Assembly: GCF_902148845.1 (NCBI RefSeq)
Contig: NC_043745.1
Location: 31,076,063 to 31,140,062, forward strand
Length of the DNA stretch: 64,000 bases
Origin: Salarias fasciatus
Taxonomy: Eukaryota > Chordata > Actinopteri > Blenniiformes > Blenniidae
Reading direction: 5' to 3'
In this document: positions 1 to 11,851 of the stretch, piece by piece
Position numbering within the stretch: the first letter of the stretch is position 1
How the letters are laid out: each line of letters opens with the position of its first letter
Notes under the pieces: model-generated
Database searches by the model: none
Seen by the model: only the letters and a program-made list of their open reading frames with translations
Told to the model about the DNA's origin: nothing
Made by a program: the position numbers and the translations under genes

Positions 1-1200
1 TCAGAAGAATACTAGCTGAAAACAGCTCAGTTTGACGTTGTTGAGTAAATCAGCTAAATCAGACTTATTGTTCAGAGTAACTGCCTTCTGCTCAAGATTT
101 GCTTTAATGGCGCCACCTTGTGTTGAATACATGTCAAATATGCACTGTTGAAAAATTACAAATTGGCAATTCTAGCATAAAGACGCCAACAATCGACAAA
201 TGTTTATAGATGGTTTTGAGTCAGTCGAAGCAAGCTGAGATTTATGGAGGAACTGCTGCAACTACTTGTTTTTTACCCTTCAAGTATCACATTAAACAAT
301 CCTTCCACCATGTTGTGTTTCAACACTCACACCTGCTGCCGTGTTGTCTTTAAGCTTTGCTCAACAGCGCTGCAGGGATTCACACATCCATGCAGATGGT
401 GAGTGCTCGCCTGAGACCTTGAGTGATCCCCCTCCAGGGTCACATTAATCCTGATTGCTCTGCCAGTGTTGCTCAGGTGGGCAGTCCTTTATCTTCTGGG
501 TCAATGCAGCGTTTTCTAGAAGAGTATTTGCATTAACTGGTTGTAAACAATAATCTAAATGCATGAAACCACTTCATAATACCATACAGTGAGGAGTATT
601 GCTTCTTTTTGCAAATTTGTTTTAGAGTTAAGATAAATATCAATCTCTCTACAGAGGAGTAATGAGTCACTCTACGTGGGTTTTCTCTGAAAATGTTGCC
701 TGGGCCTCTGAATATTGACTCTGTTGGAATTATTTTGTAATTTACTTTATTTAATAGTCATTTAAACAGGTAAATGTCTTGCTTCAACTTAGAGACTTCC
801 TTCACTGTTTCATCCTAAATATAGCATCCGTCCTCTCCAGTGTTTTTTTTTTTCACTCTTTCACCTTTTGTTACACTTGCTGTTTGAATTTTATCAGTTG
901 TTCATGATTGTCTATCTATAGTCTCTACCTCTAAAATGTTCTCTTTCTCCCTGAAAAAATGTCTAAAGTCTTCCAAAGCAGCCCAACACTGCTGCAACTT
1001 TCTTCTCTTTTTGGAGTATGTTTGTTCTAAGGTATTGATGACCAAATAATACAGTTGTTATTAGGCTTCCTGTTTTCACTTTGCTCTGCCAGATTATCTT
1101 TTGAGAGTTTGATTATCTTTGCAAATTGTTAGCGTAACTCTCGCCAAATTTTAGGAGGTGTTGTTACCTGGAGGCAGGAAGCATCTGGAAACACACTCTG
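1..1200. other. No gene seen (left edge)
   Basis: AT-rich sequence with short homopolymer runs. I see no splice-bounded open frame and no recognisable repeat family here. Confidence 0.5.
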
Positions 1201-1201
1201 C

Positions 1202-1393
1202 AACGCTGATGGCGAAAGGGATTTTATTTACTCGGGGAGGAGAGCAAACACACTACGATGAGCAAGGACTGGCTGTGTAGAAGGAGACGGTAGAGCAGGA
1301 CCAGGCCCTGCTGGAAGGATGAGTCCTCCCAGGCTGCTCAGCCTGCTGGGAATTTCCCTGAAGAGAAGCCGGAGGAGGCTGCTGGGGCTGTCC
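1202..1393 (-). other. Possible 3'-terminal exon of an unidentified transcript
   Basis: Read on the minus strand, a pyrimidine-rich stretch ending in CTCCACAG is followed by about 190 GC-rich bases and then AATAAA (plus-strand TTTATT near 1226). Two frames stay open for roughly 45-55 codons after the acceptor; one ends in a stop that overlaps the poly(A) signal, the other is rich in Pro, Gln and Ser. This has the shape of a small last exon of a minus-strand coding or long non-coding transcript that would start between 1.4 kb and c1qtnf4. I do not recognise the product and found no partner exon, so it may be spurious. Confidence 0.25.
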
Positions 1394-1405
1394 TGTGGAG
1401 ACAAG

Positions 1406-4400
1406 ATAACTAGAGAGAGAAAAGGTTTATGAAATGGGGTCTGGAAATAATTATTTATTATTAAGAATTTGAAATTGATATTTGGCTCATGTCAGTTGTA
1501 AAATCCCATTACCAGATTCAGTCTTGTTTAAGTTTGTCGGTGTCGACTGATTAATTATCGCCTCCAGTCTCAGTGGTTCCACTTCATCATAATTAGGGTT
1601 GATGATAACTTTCAATTTTCTACAATTTGCCGAAGGGTCAAGGAGAGGAAAGTAGCATCACTGTGGGCTAAAATAACAAACGTGTGTGTTTCTTGATGCA
1701 AGCCCACACTTTTCATTTGGGTACTTAACTTGTGAAGGAGCCTATAAAAGCTGTTCAGTCAGGAGTTTCAGGCGGACACACAGCACACCGAGTCATTTAT
1801 ATAAAGGAGACGTATGTGAACAAAATGAATCTTTTTTTTTTTTTTTTAATCCAAATGATAACTCAGCACCATTTAATTGCAGATTACATGAACCGTGCCC
1901 ACAAATTACTCATGTGAGTTTCCATCTCGGACTGATCGATGAGAAAACAAAGTGATTGTGCTCAACAGCCAGTCTGGGACCATGTTTACTGTGTTTTTGT
2001 CACATTTTGCTTTCAGTCATAGCCATTAAGCCATTTGAGATTATATCAGCTGGCAGTATAGCCATAAATAAATCATGCGGGTGGGCTGAGACTAAAGTAC
2101 AGGAGCCCACCTCAGAGGCTAAATTTGATGATATTACTTAAGGGTGGCTGTCGCTTAGATGGAGAAGCTCATCATCTTTTAATTGCACTGGGTGGGTTAT
2201 TTGATCTCAGACATCTCCTGTCATCATGCCAAAGCATCCTAAAGCCAGACACTGAAGTCCACAGTGCTTCTGATGAAAAGTGAATAGTTTGCATTGATGG
2301 AGATCACCAAGTAATTAATGCAATTTCGCCAGTAGACCATACAAAAAAACACATTACAGGCATTCTCCGATTATTTTCCTAGAAAATAGTGCAAATATTT
2401 AAAGTTTAAATACAATTGATGTTACAGATATTGCTGCTGTACAAGATCTGTCTTTTGTCAAACAGGCAAGCCAGGCAAGGCTATCTGGCTGGGAGCATGC
2501 AGATGCACCATCAAACATTTTTCTTTCTCTGCCAGACGCCAATGAATAAGGAAAGTGAAGTGGGCGTTTGTGGGAGTATGTATGAGTTTGTCCCTGCTTT
2601 GAACCATCTGATTATTCCAAGGTCAAAAAATGTGAAAACTTTGCTCTGAAGAAAGCACAGAAATTTTCTCTTTAATCCTGTTTTTCTGGCTGCATTTCAG
2701 AGAAAAATTCAAAGATTTCTCAGTCTGTATGTAGCACATGTTGCCCTGGTGACAGCTGCTTACAGCGCCAATTGTTTCTCAGTAAATGGTTACAAAGCAG
2801 AACAAAGTTTCATTTGGACTTTGCTGCTTAGACATTACGAGGAAATAGACACATTTAAGTTAATCTGATGCGTAATAGAATCTTGTTTTATCAAGTACTT
2901 AATTTGCTTGTTAATTATTTCCGTTGCAGTAGTCAGATGTGGTTAAAACTGTTGCCCTCCTGAAAGAACGTCCCAGATTAAATCTGGGAGTGAGGCCTTT
3001 CAGTGTGAAGTTTCCATGTTCCCCCTGTGTGGGTTTTTTGGAGATGGTACTCCAGCTTTCTTTCAGTCCTCAGACTTGGCTGATGGACTTGTGTTTATGA
3101 ATTAATCCAAATTTAAGAGTGGCTGTGTGTCTCAGCCATACACATGAAGAAGGTTTGCACATTCTTCATGTGCATGGATGGGTTTTCTCCTTGAGCTTCA
3201 GTTCCTCTCAAGGGCTTGGGGTGGGTGGAGGGATGGATTCAAGGATGGATGAATTTTAACTTACTAACTAAAATTTGCAGGACAAAAAAAAGTGCCTAAT
3301 TAGTGAAATTCTAACAAATTCAAACCGAAACTGTCCCACCAAAAAGCTGAGTACTTCTGAAACTTACACGGACTAATTTTGCTCCGCTTGTTTTTGTTCT
3401 GCACTTTTCCGTTGGTCCTCTCTGTGCTTCACTCCCATGGGTGCTCATTATGGAAAAGGGCTGTTTGATCTATTCTTTCAGTGCTGTTTGAACCTGAAGC
3501 ATCACGCTCACTGCAGAACACAGTCTATCAACATAACTCGTTAAAACTGCTGCGATTACGCAGGCAAACAAACACAATTTCTTAATGCAAAGCTTCCATT
3601 ATATGAACAATCTTCACTGCTGCACTATTAGTTTGGTAGCTTTTGTTTGAAGGCAGTAAACGTGTGTGGTATGATTCATAAAGGGAACGTATCTGCAGCG
3701 AGCTGCTACTGCAGCATTCTTCACTTTGGCAGAATGGATTTTTTCCCTTTGCTGCAGTGGGACGAGTAATCAGACAAAAACGATCAGTTGTGCCTCGGTG
3801 CCTTAAGTACAATTAACTGCTATAATTAGTTTCCATTTAAAGAGGTCGATTTAGTATAAACATACAAGAAAAACATTAAGTTTTCACGGTAAATAACCCC
3901 AAGGCTCCAGCTGTGATACATCGCAATGACAGAAGGGGGAAAAACAAGGCATGAAGTGCACAATAAGGCAAAAAAAAAAGTATTGCAGGGTCTGACAGTT
4001 CACTTAATCTTGATGTGGTAAGCAATACCTACATGACAGCAGATTAAAGAAAAATTATCCTTGCTGCTTAAAAACTAATGCCATGATGTTCATCTGCAAA
4101 AATGTCCTTAAAGCAACATGACTGTATCATTTCAACTGTGTTTTGCAAATGACGTAGATAGAAATAAAACTAGTTCTTAGATGTAATTTTATGTCTTTGT
4201 TGTTTGTCATTGTTGGTAGTAGTTCAGGGTCTCTGTTGTTATTGCGGGAGGCGTTATGACAGGCTTGTGTGTCTTCAAAGTAGCTTTGTGTCTCTCTGAG
4301 TCCCACTTATTATTTATGACCCTTAGATTGTACCTTGTCAGTCTGTTTATTAATCCCGCCATGCAAATTCAAGCAAATTCAAAGATAAAACTGTTTTTTT

Positions 4401-7244
4401 TCTGAATAGAATAATTTGAATATGGTGTGAAAAGCTGGACATACATTTTTCATTCTTTCATTTCTAAATTAAGCGCTGTTCAACATTGACGTGGCTCTCA
4501 CAAGAACAGGGTTTTCAATCATCACTGACTCTCCAGCTGATTTGAGCATAACACTGGATGTTTTGAAGATATCTGTGTGGAATCCTTGTGTCCTGTCATC
4601 CATATGGACACTACTTTACAGTAACATGTACCACCTAACAAAGCCCTTGACCATCCTTCATGGAAAGATGGAGGTCCATCTGGACCTGATGGAGATCGTC
4701 CCTTTATGATATTGGGTAAAAAGAGGTGGACCTAAATCATATTAGACAAGTGGTCATAATATTATGGCCAATCATTTTTATTGCCTATTTAGCAGCACTG
4801 GTACCTGAGCGTAAAACAGCAGCTGCAGCAGCGGTTTGAAACTAACAAAGGTGCCTGTTCTCCACTTCACACAGTGTTAAGAGGGGGCCCACGGTCTTGT
4901 TTTGTTGTTGCACACATTATTAAGCAGTTCCATCTTCATTAACTGTCATGTATATTTCATTAACGACTCAACACGCTCATGAAGGCTGATAAACAGATGA
5001 GAAAACAGCAGCACCGACCGAACACGGAGGTCGCTCCTCAGGGTCTGCGCTCCGTGCACGATAAGCCTGCTCCTTTTGTTTTGGCGGTGCTGTGAGAGCG
5101 CTGACAGCTCCACCTGCTTGTGTTCGCTTCCTGTTGGTTCATTACAGGAGGACAATGAGAGAAGAAGAGCTTGTCTCTGCTAATAAAAGACACATTATTT
5201 TCCCCTCTACTGAGACCTATCTGCCTGAATGACTCAAACCCAGCTCAGGGATTGAGAGCATGTCAGGGTTTTGTTTTCAGGCACATTTATTGGAGCCCAT
5301 TTTTTTGCTTTTGTAAGGTGCAAATGCATTCTGTCTCTGTTATGCAAAGGTTGTGTGTGATGTTGTCTGACTGTGTGTGGCTTTAATGTTTCACTTCCAA
5401 AATTGCCCTTGTGAGCTTGTGTCTTTGCACTGAAGGTGATGTTTTGTCCATTTTTGCCATTTTTTTCAAAGAGACTTTTTTTGTGTTGCGCCAAAATGAC
5501 ATACAACCCACAGCACTATCCTCTCCCTCAGTGTATGTACAACAACAAGAGACATATTTCAAGCTGTTTGTTCCTCATCCCCTGTGAAGATTAGGATGAT
5601 GATGTGTCTTCCGTTTTGTGCCATTAGTTTGACTGATTTTGTCAGGATTAAAGAACCATCAAGAGTTTCTTTAAACTCGTGAATTGTTATGTAAGCGTTT
5701 CTCGCTCTAGCCAGAGTTTATTTAAGGATGTTAATGTATCGGAGCCACTGTGGACACAGCTTCTGAAACTAGCGTCACTAATCTGGAGCAGGTAACAGAA
5801 ACTGTAGTATATTTCCACATTAGTTTAAGATAAACGACCAACGCAAATGTGGCAAACAGGCAAATGTGCTCAAGTTTTAAGGTCATGGAAAATCATACTT
5901 ATGAAATACAAACTTTATAGTTTCACACAGAAAATGTGTGAAACTCCCATGTTTCACTAACTCACCCACCAGTTGATCTAAACGTTCACTGCAGAACAAA
6001 ACAGCTGGATGAACCATTGTGATGTTAAAATGTGTCTCTTGTAGGTCTTTCTATGCCTTCAAGCAAAAATGTTTGCTCTCTTTGTAATTTCACATCTTGC
6101 ATCTTGTTTTTTTTTTTTTTTACTCTTGGTTGTTGTTTAATAGACTTTCCTTCATGAAAAGGGAGTAGACGCTTCAAATCGATGTGGCTCGGGCTGTTTT
6201 CAATGCCCTTTTCATGTTTTCCAGTCAGAAAGAGCGATATCATTTTGGTTAGGATGAAAAGCCATTTTTGTGGTGATTCAAGTCTGTTACTCAACGTTTC
6301 CTTTTTTTCTGTCTTGTTTGGTTTTGGTCATTATGCAGCTGCCATTCTTCTATGATTGTCGTATTTTCTGAGTAATTATTGTGTGCCATCTTTTTATGGT
6401 TGTTTTGTGTCTTTTTTTTTTTTCTGTAGTACTTTCCAAACAAAAATATGAAAGCTCATTTGGGACAGACGTCGCCCCGGAGTAGAGTGACTCCCTCTAA
6501 CTTTGTGCGGCACTTTACGAGTACAGAGAATAGTTAGATTACACCCAGCAAGGCAAGATTCAGTCTGGAGATAAGAAGCGGAAAATTAGCAGGAAACATT
6601 GGGAAAACAACGATTACACTGATCTGTCATGAGAGGGCACAACAAGTGGTGCATGAAATTATGAGATGAGATGCTGGAAAACAATTATAATGATTATTAC
6701 TAATGTTACAATCAGTGAGCAACAAAACGAATAAACACAGTCCCCGTGCAGGCAGCAGCAGCAAAGATTTCAAGCTTCTTCTGTGGTAAATCAAGCTGAA
6801 TCAAATGGTGAAATTTCATAAATCTTCTTCGGGTGCACTGTGAGGGGATCAAGGCGAACAGAAATTGACAGGCTGAGATGCGAGTGTTGCTTTTTCCAGC
6901 TTACCTGTCACTAAATAACATCTAATGAACATCTTTTTACACTATACTGAAAACTTAAGATTGGAATATTTCACCCTCAGTCAGTTATTGAACAATATTT
7001 CAAGACTTTATTTCAGTTTTTTTCTTCACACTCTCAAAAATAAAAAAGCAGCAATATGTGCAACATCCGTCTCACTGCTTTTCACAACTGTTTCATCTTT
7101 CAGTCTGTTAGCTTAATATTGTCAATTTGGAAGAAATGTGAAGAAATTCTGAAATTACCAAACATCCTAATACAACTGATAAAGCTTCACAGATGTACTG
7201 AAACAAGCATTTCTCATTTCTCTCCTTTTCAATCTGGTTCACAG
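1406..7244. other. Non-coding region upstream of c1qtnf4
   Basis: No coding exon is recognisable on either strand. The coding start of c1qtnf4 sits six bases after a 3' splice site, so at least one non-coding 5' exon of that gene must lie somewhere in or upstream of this interval; I could not place it. Around 4745-4775 a stretch reading GGTCATAATATTATGGCC resembles the end of a fish DNA-transposon or SINE copy, but no matching opposite end was found. Confidence 0.5.
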
Positions 7245-7249
7245 ATACG

Positions 7250-10200
7250 ATGCTGCTCCCGGTGAATAATGTGCTGATCGGCCTGCTGTGCCTGAGTCAT
7301 GCGAGCGGCGCGTCGGGTTTCGCCCGTCTGCAGGACGACGTGGAGCTGCGCTCGGCTTTCTCCGTCGCACGCACAAGCAGCATGGAGGGCGGGCCGAAGA
7401 TGACGGTGACCTTTGACAGCGTTTATGTCAACATCGGCGGGGATTTTGATGCCAAGTCTGGCTTGTTTCGCTGCCGCATCCCTGGCGCCTATTACTTCTC
7501 CTTCACGGTGGGAAAGTTCCCACATAAAGACCTGTCCGTGATGCTGATGAAAAACAGGAATGAGGTGCAGGCCATCGTGTACGAGGAAAATGCCGGAGAG
7601 GAGAGGAAGGTAGGTTTCTGATGCAGTATCAAAAAATTCCAAGAGTTTTAGGTGTTAAATTCATTAATGTTCATATCTGAGGTGCAGCTGCAAAAAGAGT
7701 TGATCTCCACTTTTAGTTACATAGGTTGGTAGATTGTTTTTCTGTAATCTGGGTCTTGGAAAACCTGCTGCGCTTTAGATGCACAGTTGTTTTAATGAAT
7801 GTACTTTTATTAGGTCTCTGCAGAGCGTAATCACCACACATTCATGCAGGCCAGTGGTTCCCTTGAAACATTGCTGGAAAACACTGCGGAGGCCAATAAT
7901 GTGAAAATCCTTTGCTGAAAGTAACTCATAATGACTAAAGGCCAGAAATGGTTTCTCAAAACCAGTACAACTTACTTAAAACCATTTCTTGATCACATTT
8001 TACTGTTACTTTTGGAAAAACTATCACAGTTCCTTTGTTAGTTACTGAAATGAAACAAAGCTGTGTAATTGTGGAGCTGCTGTGTCTCATTATCTGGTGT
8101 GACCAGCACACAGTAAGACATTATGCTGTTTATACAGTGTATCTTGTGAGTTGATGGTAGTATACTGATGGTAACTAGCACTAAACTAATACTTTTCATT
8201 GTATAAACCGGTAGAACCAAGTCTAGACCAGCATTTATCTGTATAGATCAATATATAGATCATGATAATATTGACCACTGCACAGCAGCATAAATCAATA
8301 TAGATCCATATAGACTTGCCAAGACGGGTAAAAACCTGCAGAGAATCCCAAAAACCAGCATCACCAGTCTTTAACGATCATAGATCAACACAAAAGGCTC
8401 CTTTTCAATTCACATTCATTTAATGTCACTGAGAATTCCTCTTTTAATGAAGGTGAATAATAAACAAGCATAGACCAAAAAATATGAGTATAGACCAGAA
8501 ACAAAATCATATAGGTGAGTATTTTGTTTTTCTTTAAAGGTGCATTAAGGAGTTTTCATGTTTTATACGAAACAGCGCCCCCTGCAGGCCTTGGATGTAA
8601 CTGCAGCATAGTGAAACACTCGTGCCTGTGGCTTGCATCCATGTTCGTGCACGGAAGAGGGGAACTCCTTCCTTGTTCTTTTAGTAGCGCTCAAGTAAAA
8701 TTTAAGTTTCTTTTGCCTGGTGGAGTCTGTGCTGGAGTTGTGGCAGTGCTAGAAGCCGGTCTTTTCTTACTTTCTGGAAGATCCATCCTCAATACTGTTC
8801 AGTTGTTGCTCACTAAGCATCTGGCGGAGTAATGGTGGACAAAACGAAACCTAAGGAAATCAGGCCAGCCGGAGCGCGCATTACGTCACATCATCTCAAA
8901 TTCTCCCCCAAAAAAATTCTTTCAAGTGACAATTTAACGCTGTTAGTGGTACTCACGGTGAATATGTCAGGGCACATTGTACACATCATTGAATATTTGT
9001 AACATATTTATGGTAGAAAATAAGTATTTTTAAAGTTGGAAAACTCCTTAATTAGGGATGTCCCGATACAACTTTTTCACTTCCGATACGATACCGATAT
9101 TGCAACCTTGAGTTTTGGCCGATACCGATACTGGTCCGATACGATATCAGCGCGAATCATACATACTTTATTACTTATTTTTTAATGTGGAATGTTGGAA
9201 AAGGCTTGATCAAGTGATGTTTCACAGAGAACAACAGTCTGCAACAGTAGGTATGAGAAAAACTGACCCATTTATTATTAACCGATTGGTTACAAAAATT
9301 TTAACCTTCAACATAATATCTGCAGTGCGCTACAGTTGAATAAAATAAGAAAATAAATACATTAGAATATGCTGAAAAATAACCTAAATAACTCCAATAA
9401 AACCAAATTATACTTTTAAAGTGCAAACAATTCCAGTCCTCTTCAGTTATTTTTTACTGTCAGTAAATGGTGGGAACAACTGAAGGCGAGGATGAAAACA
9501 ACAAAAACAACACAATACTGTCCACTGTCCAACTGCTCAAACCTCATAGTTCACTGTTCCAGGTTCACTGACTGGCTCTTAGTCTTTACTAAAAAAAAAA
9601 AAAAAAAAAAAACTTACTTCAAACGTGCGATGAGGTTGGTCATATTAAACTTTCCTGGTTCTCTGCCACCACGGGAAACTTCTGCATGACAAGTGTTGCA
9701 CTCAGCTGCAGCGTCTCTGTCCAAGTTTACGGTAAAATACTGCCACATGGCGACATCCTGCTCCTACAGTACCACACACACAGGTGGTGTTGTGATCAGG
9801 TGGGCTCTGCATGCTGGATCAGAGACGTTCTATTGGCTGGATCCGGGTGCTCTTCTTCTTTGGTGTTTGTAGCAGACGGCACCAACGTTAAGGTGCATTA
9901 CTGCCACCTACTGTTTGAGAATGTGAACCAGAGTCACCTCTGGATAGGAGTGCTGGAGCGGAAAATGGACTGCTTAACGGGGCGCTTATATCGGAGATTT
10001 TAGATTCAATCCGAATCTCGTTTTTTGGCTGATATCGGACCGATATCCGATATCAATATCGGATCGGGACACCCCTATCCTTAAAGGTGCCTTAAGGAGT
10101 TTGCACGTTTTATGCGAAACAGGCCTTGGGCGTAATGCAGCTTAGTGAAAAACTCGTCCCTGTGGCTCGCGTGCACGGAAGAGGGGAACTCCGTCTTCGC

Positions 10201-11788
10201 TCGTTTAGAAGCGCTCAAGTAAGATTTAAGTTTCTTTTACCTGGTGGAGTCTGTGCTGGAGTTGTTTCAGTGCTAGAAGCCAGTCTTTTCTTACTTTCTG
10301 GAAGATCCTGCTCAGTTGTTGCTCACTAAGCATCTGGCGGAGTAATGGCGGACAAAGCGAAACTGAACAAACCGGAGCGCGCATTACGTCATTCCTTTCA
10401 AATTCTCCCCAAAAAAATGCTGGTGCCGGACCGGCACTGCAACTTTCAAGTGACAATTTAGCGCTGTTAGAGGTACTTGTAATGAATATGTCAGGGCATG
10501 TTGTACACATCATTAAAAATGTGTAACATATTTATGGTGGAAAATAAGTATTTCTAAGGTTGTAAAACTCCTTAATGCACCTTTAATGTACCTTTAACAT
10601 TGACGTAGATCTAGCTGTTGTTTATGTCGTTAGTTAGCGCAGTCAAACAAAGATGAGCTTTTTATCTACCTCTTAGCAAGAAAGAACATAAACACATTCC
10701 TGTAAATGTGGATTGTCTAAAATCCCATTAAAAAGTGGGATTTTAGACAGGCCTTTTGTCCTCTGATGTGTCTAAATTTTCTTTTAGGATGAATTTTTCC
10801 TGCTTCAGGAGATGCTTACAGAAGTCTTTCATCATGTCAGAGGTTATACAATGGTTCTTACTGAGGATGTGTCTGTACAGAGGTGGGGAGAGGAGGCTGA
10901 AGACAGTGGATTATTATGTGTTTCATGTCTGTTCCTTGAGGTAAAAGAGGCCAGACTTGAGTTCGTCGCCAGAGTAATGAAGTCTCCCTCGTTCTTCAGG
11001 TGCAGAGTCAGAGCGTCATGCTGCAGCTCGAGTTTGGCGACACCGTTTGGCTCCGCCTCCACGGCGACCCCCGCTACGCACTCTACAGCAACACCGGGCA
11101 CTACACCACCTTCAACGGCTACCTGGTCTACCCCGACGTCTACGACTACCAGACGCACCACCACCATCAGAACCACCCCGACTACAACTCCCAGCAGCCC
11201 CTGCAGGACAGCGTTCCCAACACGAGCGGCAAGCAGACCACAGAGCCCGTCAGGTCTGCGGCGAGAGACACGACGGAGGACAAGGAGCCGCCGCGCAAGG
11301 AGGAAGAGGAGGAGGACGACGAAGAGGCCGACGACGAGGATGACCAGAGGTCCGCCTTTTCAGTGGGACGCACGCAGAGCATTGTGGGAGTGGACCAGGT
11401 GGGCCTGCCGCAGCATCAGCCGGTCAGCTTCGACACGGCGTTCGTCAACATCGGAGAGGACTTCAATGTGACGGAGGGGGTGTTCACCTGCCGCGTCCCC
11501 GGCGCGTACTACTTCTCCTTCAACGTGGGCAAGATGCCCCAAAAGACGCTGTCCGTCAAGCTCATGAAGAACCGCCTGGAGGTGCAGGCGATGATCTACG
11601 ACGACAGCCAGGGCGAGAAGGCCCTGCAGAGCCAGAGCGTGATGCTGTCGCTCAAACCAGGCGACACGGTCTGGCTTTACTCGCACCAGAGGGACGGATT
11701 CGGTGCCTACAGCAACCACGCCAAGTACATCACCTTCACTGGCTTTCTGGTTTACCCTGATTTCCCTACCTCCACCTCCACCTCCACC

Positions 11789-11825
<37 letters not shown>

Positions 11826-11851
11826 AGTCATATGCAGAAAAGAAGCCGTAG
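7250..11851 (+). CDS. c1qtnf4: C1QTNF4/CTRP4-like secreted protein with two C1q domains
   Basis: Two coding exons, 7250-7609 and 11000-11851, join in phase 0 with consensus GT/AG sites and give 403 aa. A hydrophobic signal peptide (residues 1-20) is followed by a C1q domain at about 31-166, a linker at 167-236 with a His run and a long Glu/Asp tract, a second C1q domain at about 237-374, and a Ser/Thr-repeat tail. Each C1q unit carries the family hallmarks FR/[12 protein letters not shown], SVMLxLxxGDTVWL and a closing GYLVYPD or GFLVYPD. Two tandem C1q domains without a collagen stalk are diagnostic of C1QTNF4, a secreted adipokine/cytokine-like factor. The human protein is shorter (329 aa); the excess lies in the linker and tail. 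The start is the first ATG after the acceptor at 7244. The intron splits the first C1q domain but not the second, and is filled with transposon DNA. Identity is well supported; the function is taken from the family. Confidence 0.93.
8533..9052. mobile_element. MITE, copy 1 (TTAA-bounded)
   Basis: A non-autonomous element beginning TTAAAGGTGCATTAAGGAG. Its internal sequence matches the copy at 10081-10586 in the same orientation. The expected right end is clipped where the next element begins. It has no transposase; open frames inside it are not conserved between copies. The TTAA at the tips would fit a piggyBac-type target site, but the superfamily is my inference. Confidence 0.7.
9053..10077. 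mobile_element. hAT-like non-autonomous transposon
   Basis: A 1,025 bp element with terminal inverted repeats TAGGGATGTCCCGAT and ATCGGGACACCCCTA, and subterminal repeats of the CCGATA/TATCGG type. It is flanked by an imperfect 8 bp target duplication, TCCTTAAT on the left and TCCTTAAA on the right, as expected for hAT transposition. No transposase frame is present. It sits exactly between two copies of another MITE. Confidence 0.75.
10081..10586. mobile_element. MITE, copy 2 (TTAA-bounded)
   Basis: Same family as 8533-9052 and in the same orientation, with both ends present: it starts TTAAAGGTGCCTTAAGGAG and ends CTCCTTAATGCACCTTTAA, so the tips are inverted repeats of about 20 bp. It has no coding capacity. 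With copy 1 and the hAT-like element it makes up most of the c1qtnf4 intron. Confidence 0.75.
11768..11825 (+). repeat. Coding microsatellite (CCACCT)n then (CAG)n
   Basis: Tandem CCACCT and AGC units inside the last c1qtnf4 exon encode the alternating Thr-Ser stretch and the poly-Ser run just before the C-terminus. Repeat length is likely to vary between individuals. Confidence 0.85.

Noticed and set aside
8515-8832. A 105-codon plus-strand open frame in the c1qtnf4 intron
   Set aside because: It lies within a MITE, and the matching frame is not preserved in the second copy at 10081-10586.
10812-11471. A 219-codon plus-strand open frame
   Set aside because: Most of it is an out-of-frame reading of c1qtnf4 exon 3; the Thr/Ser/Arg-rich translation is typical of a shifted GC-rich frame.
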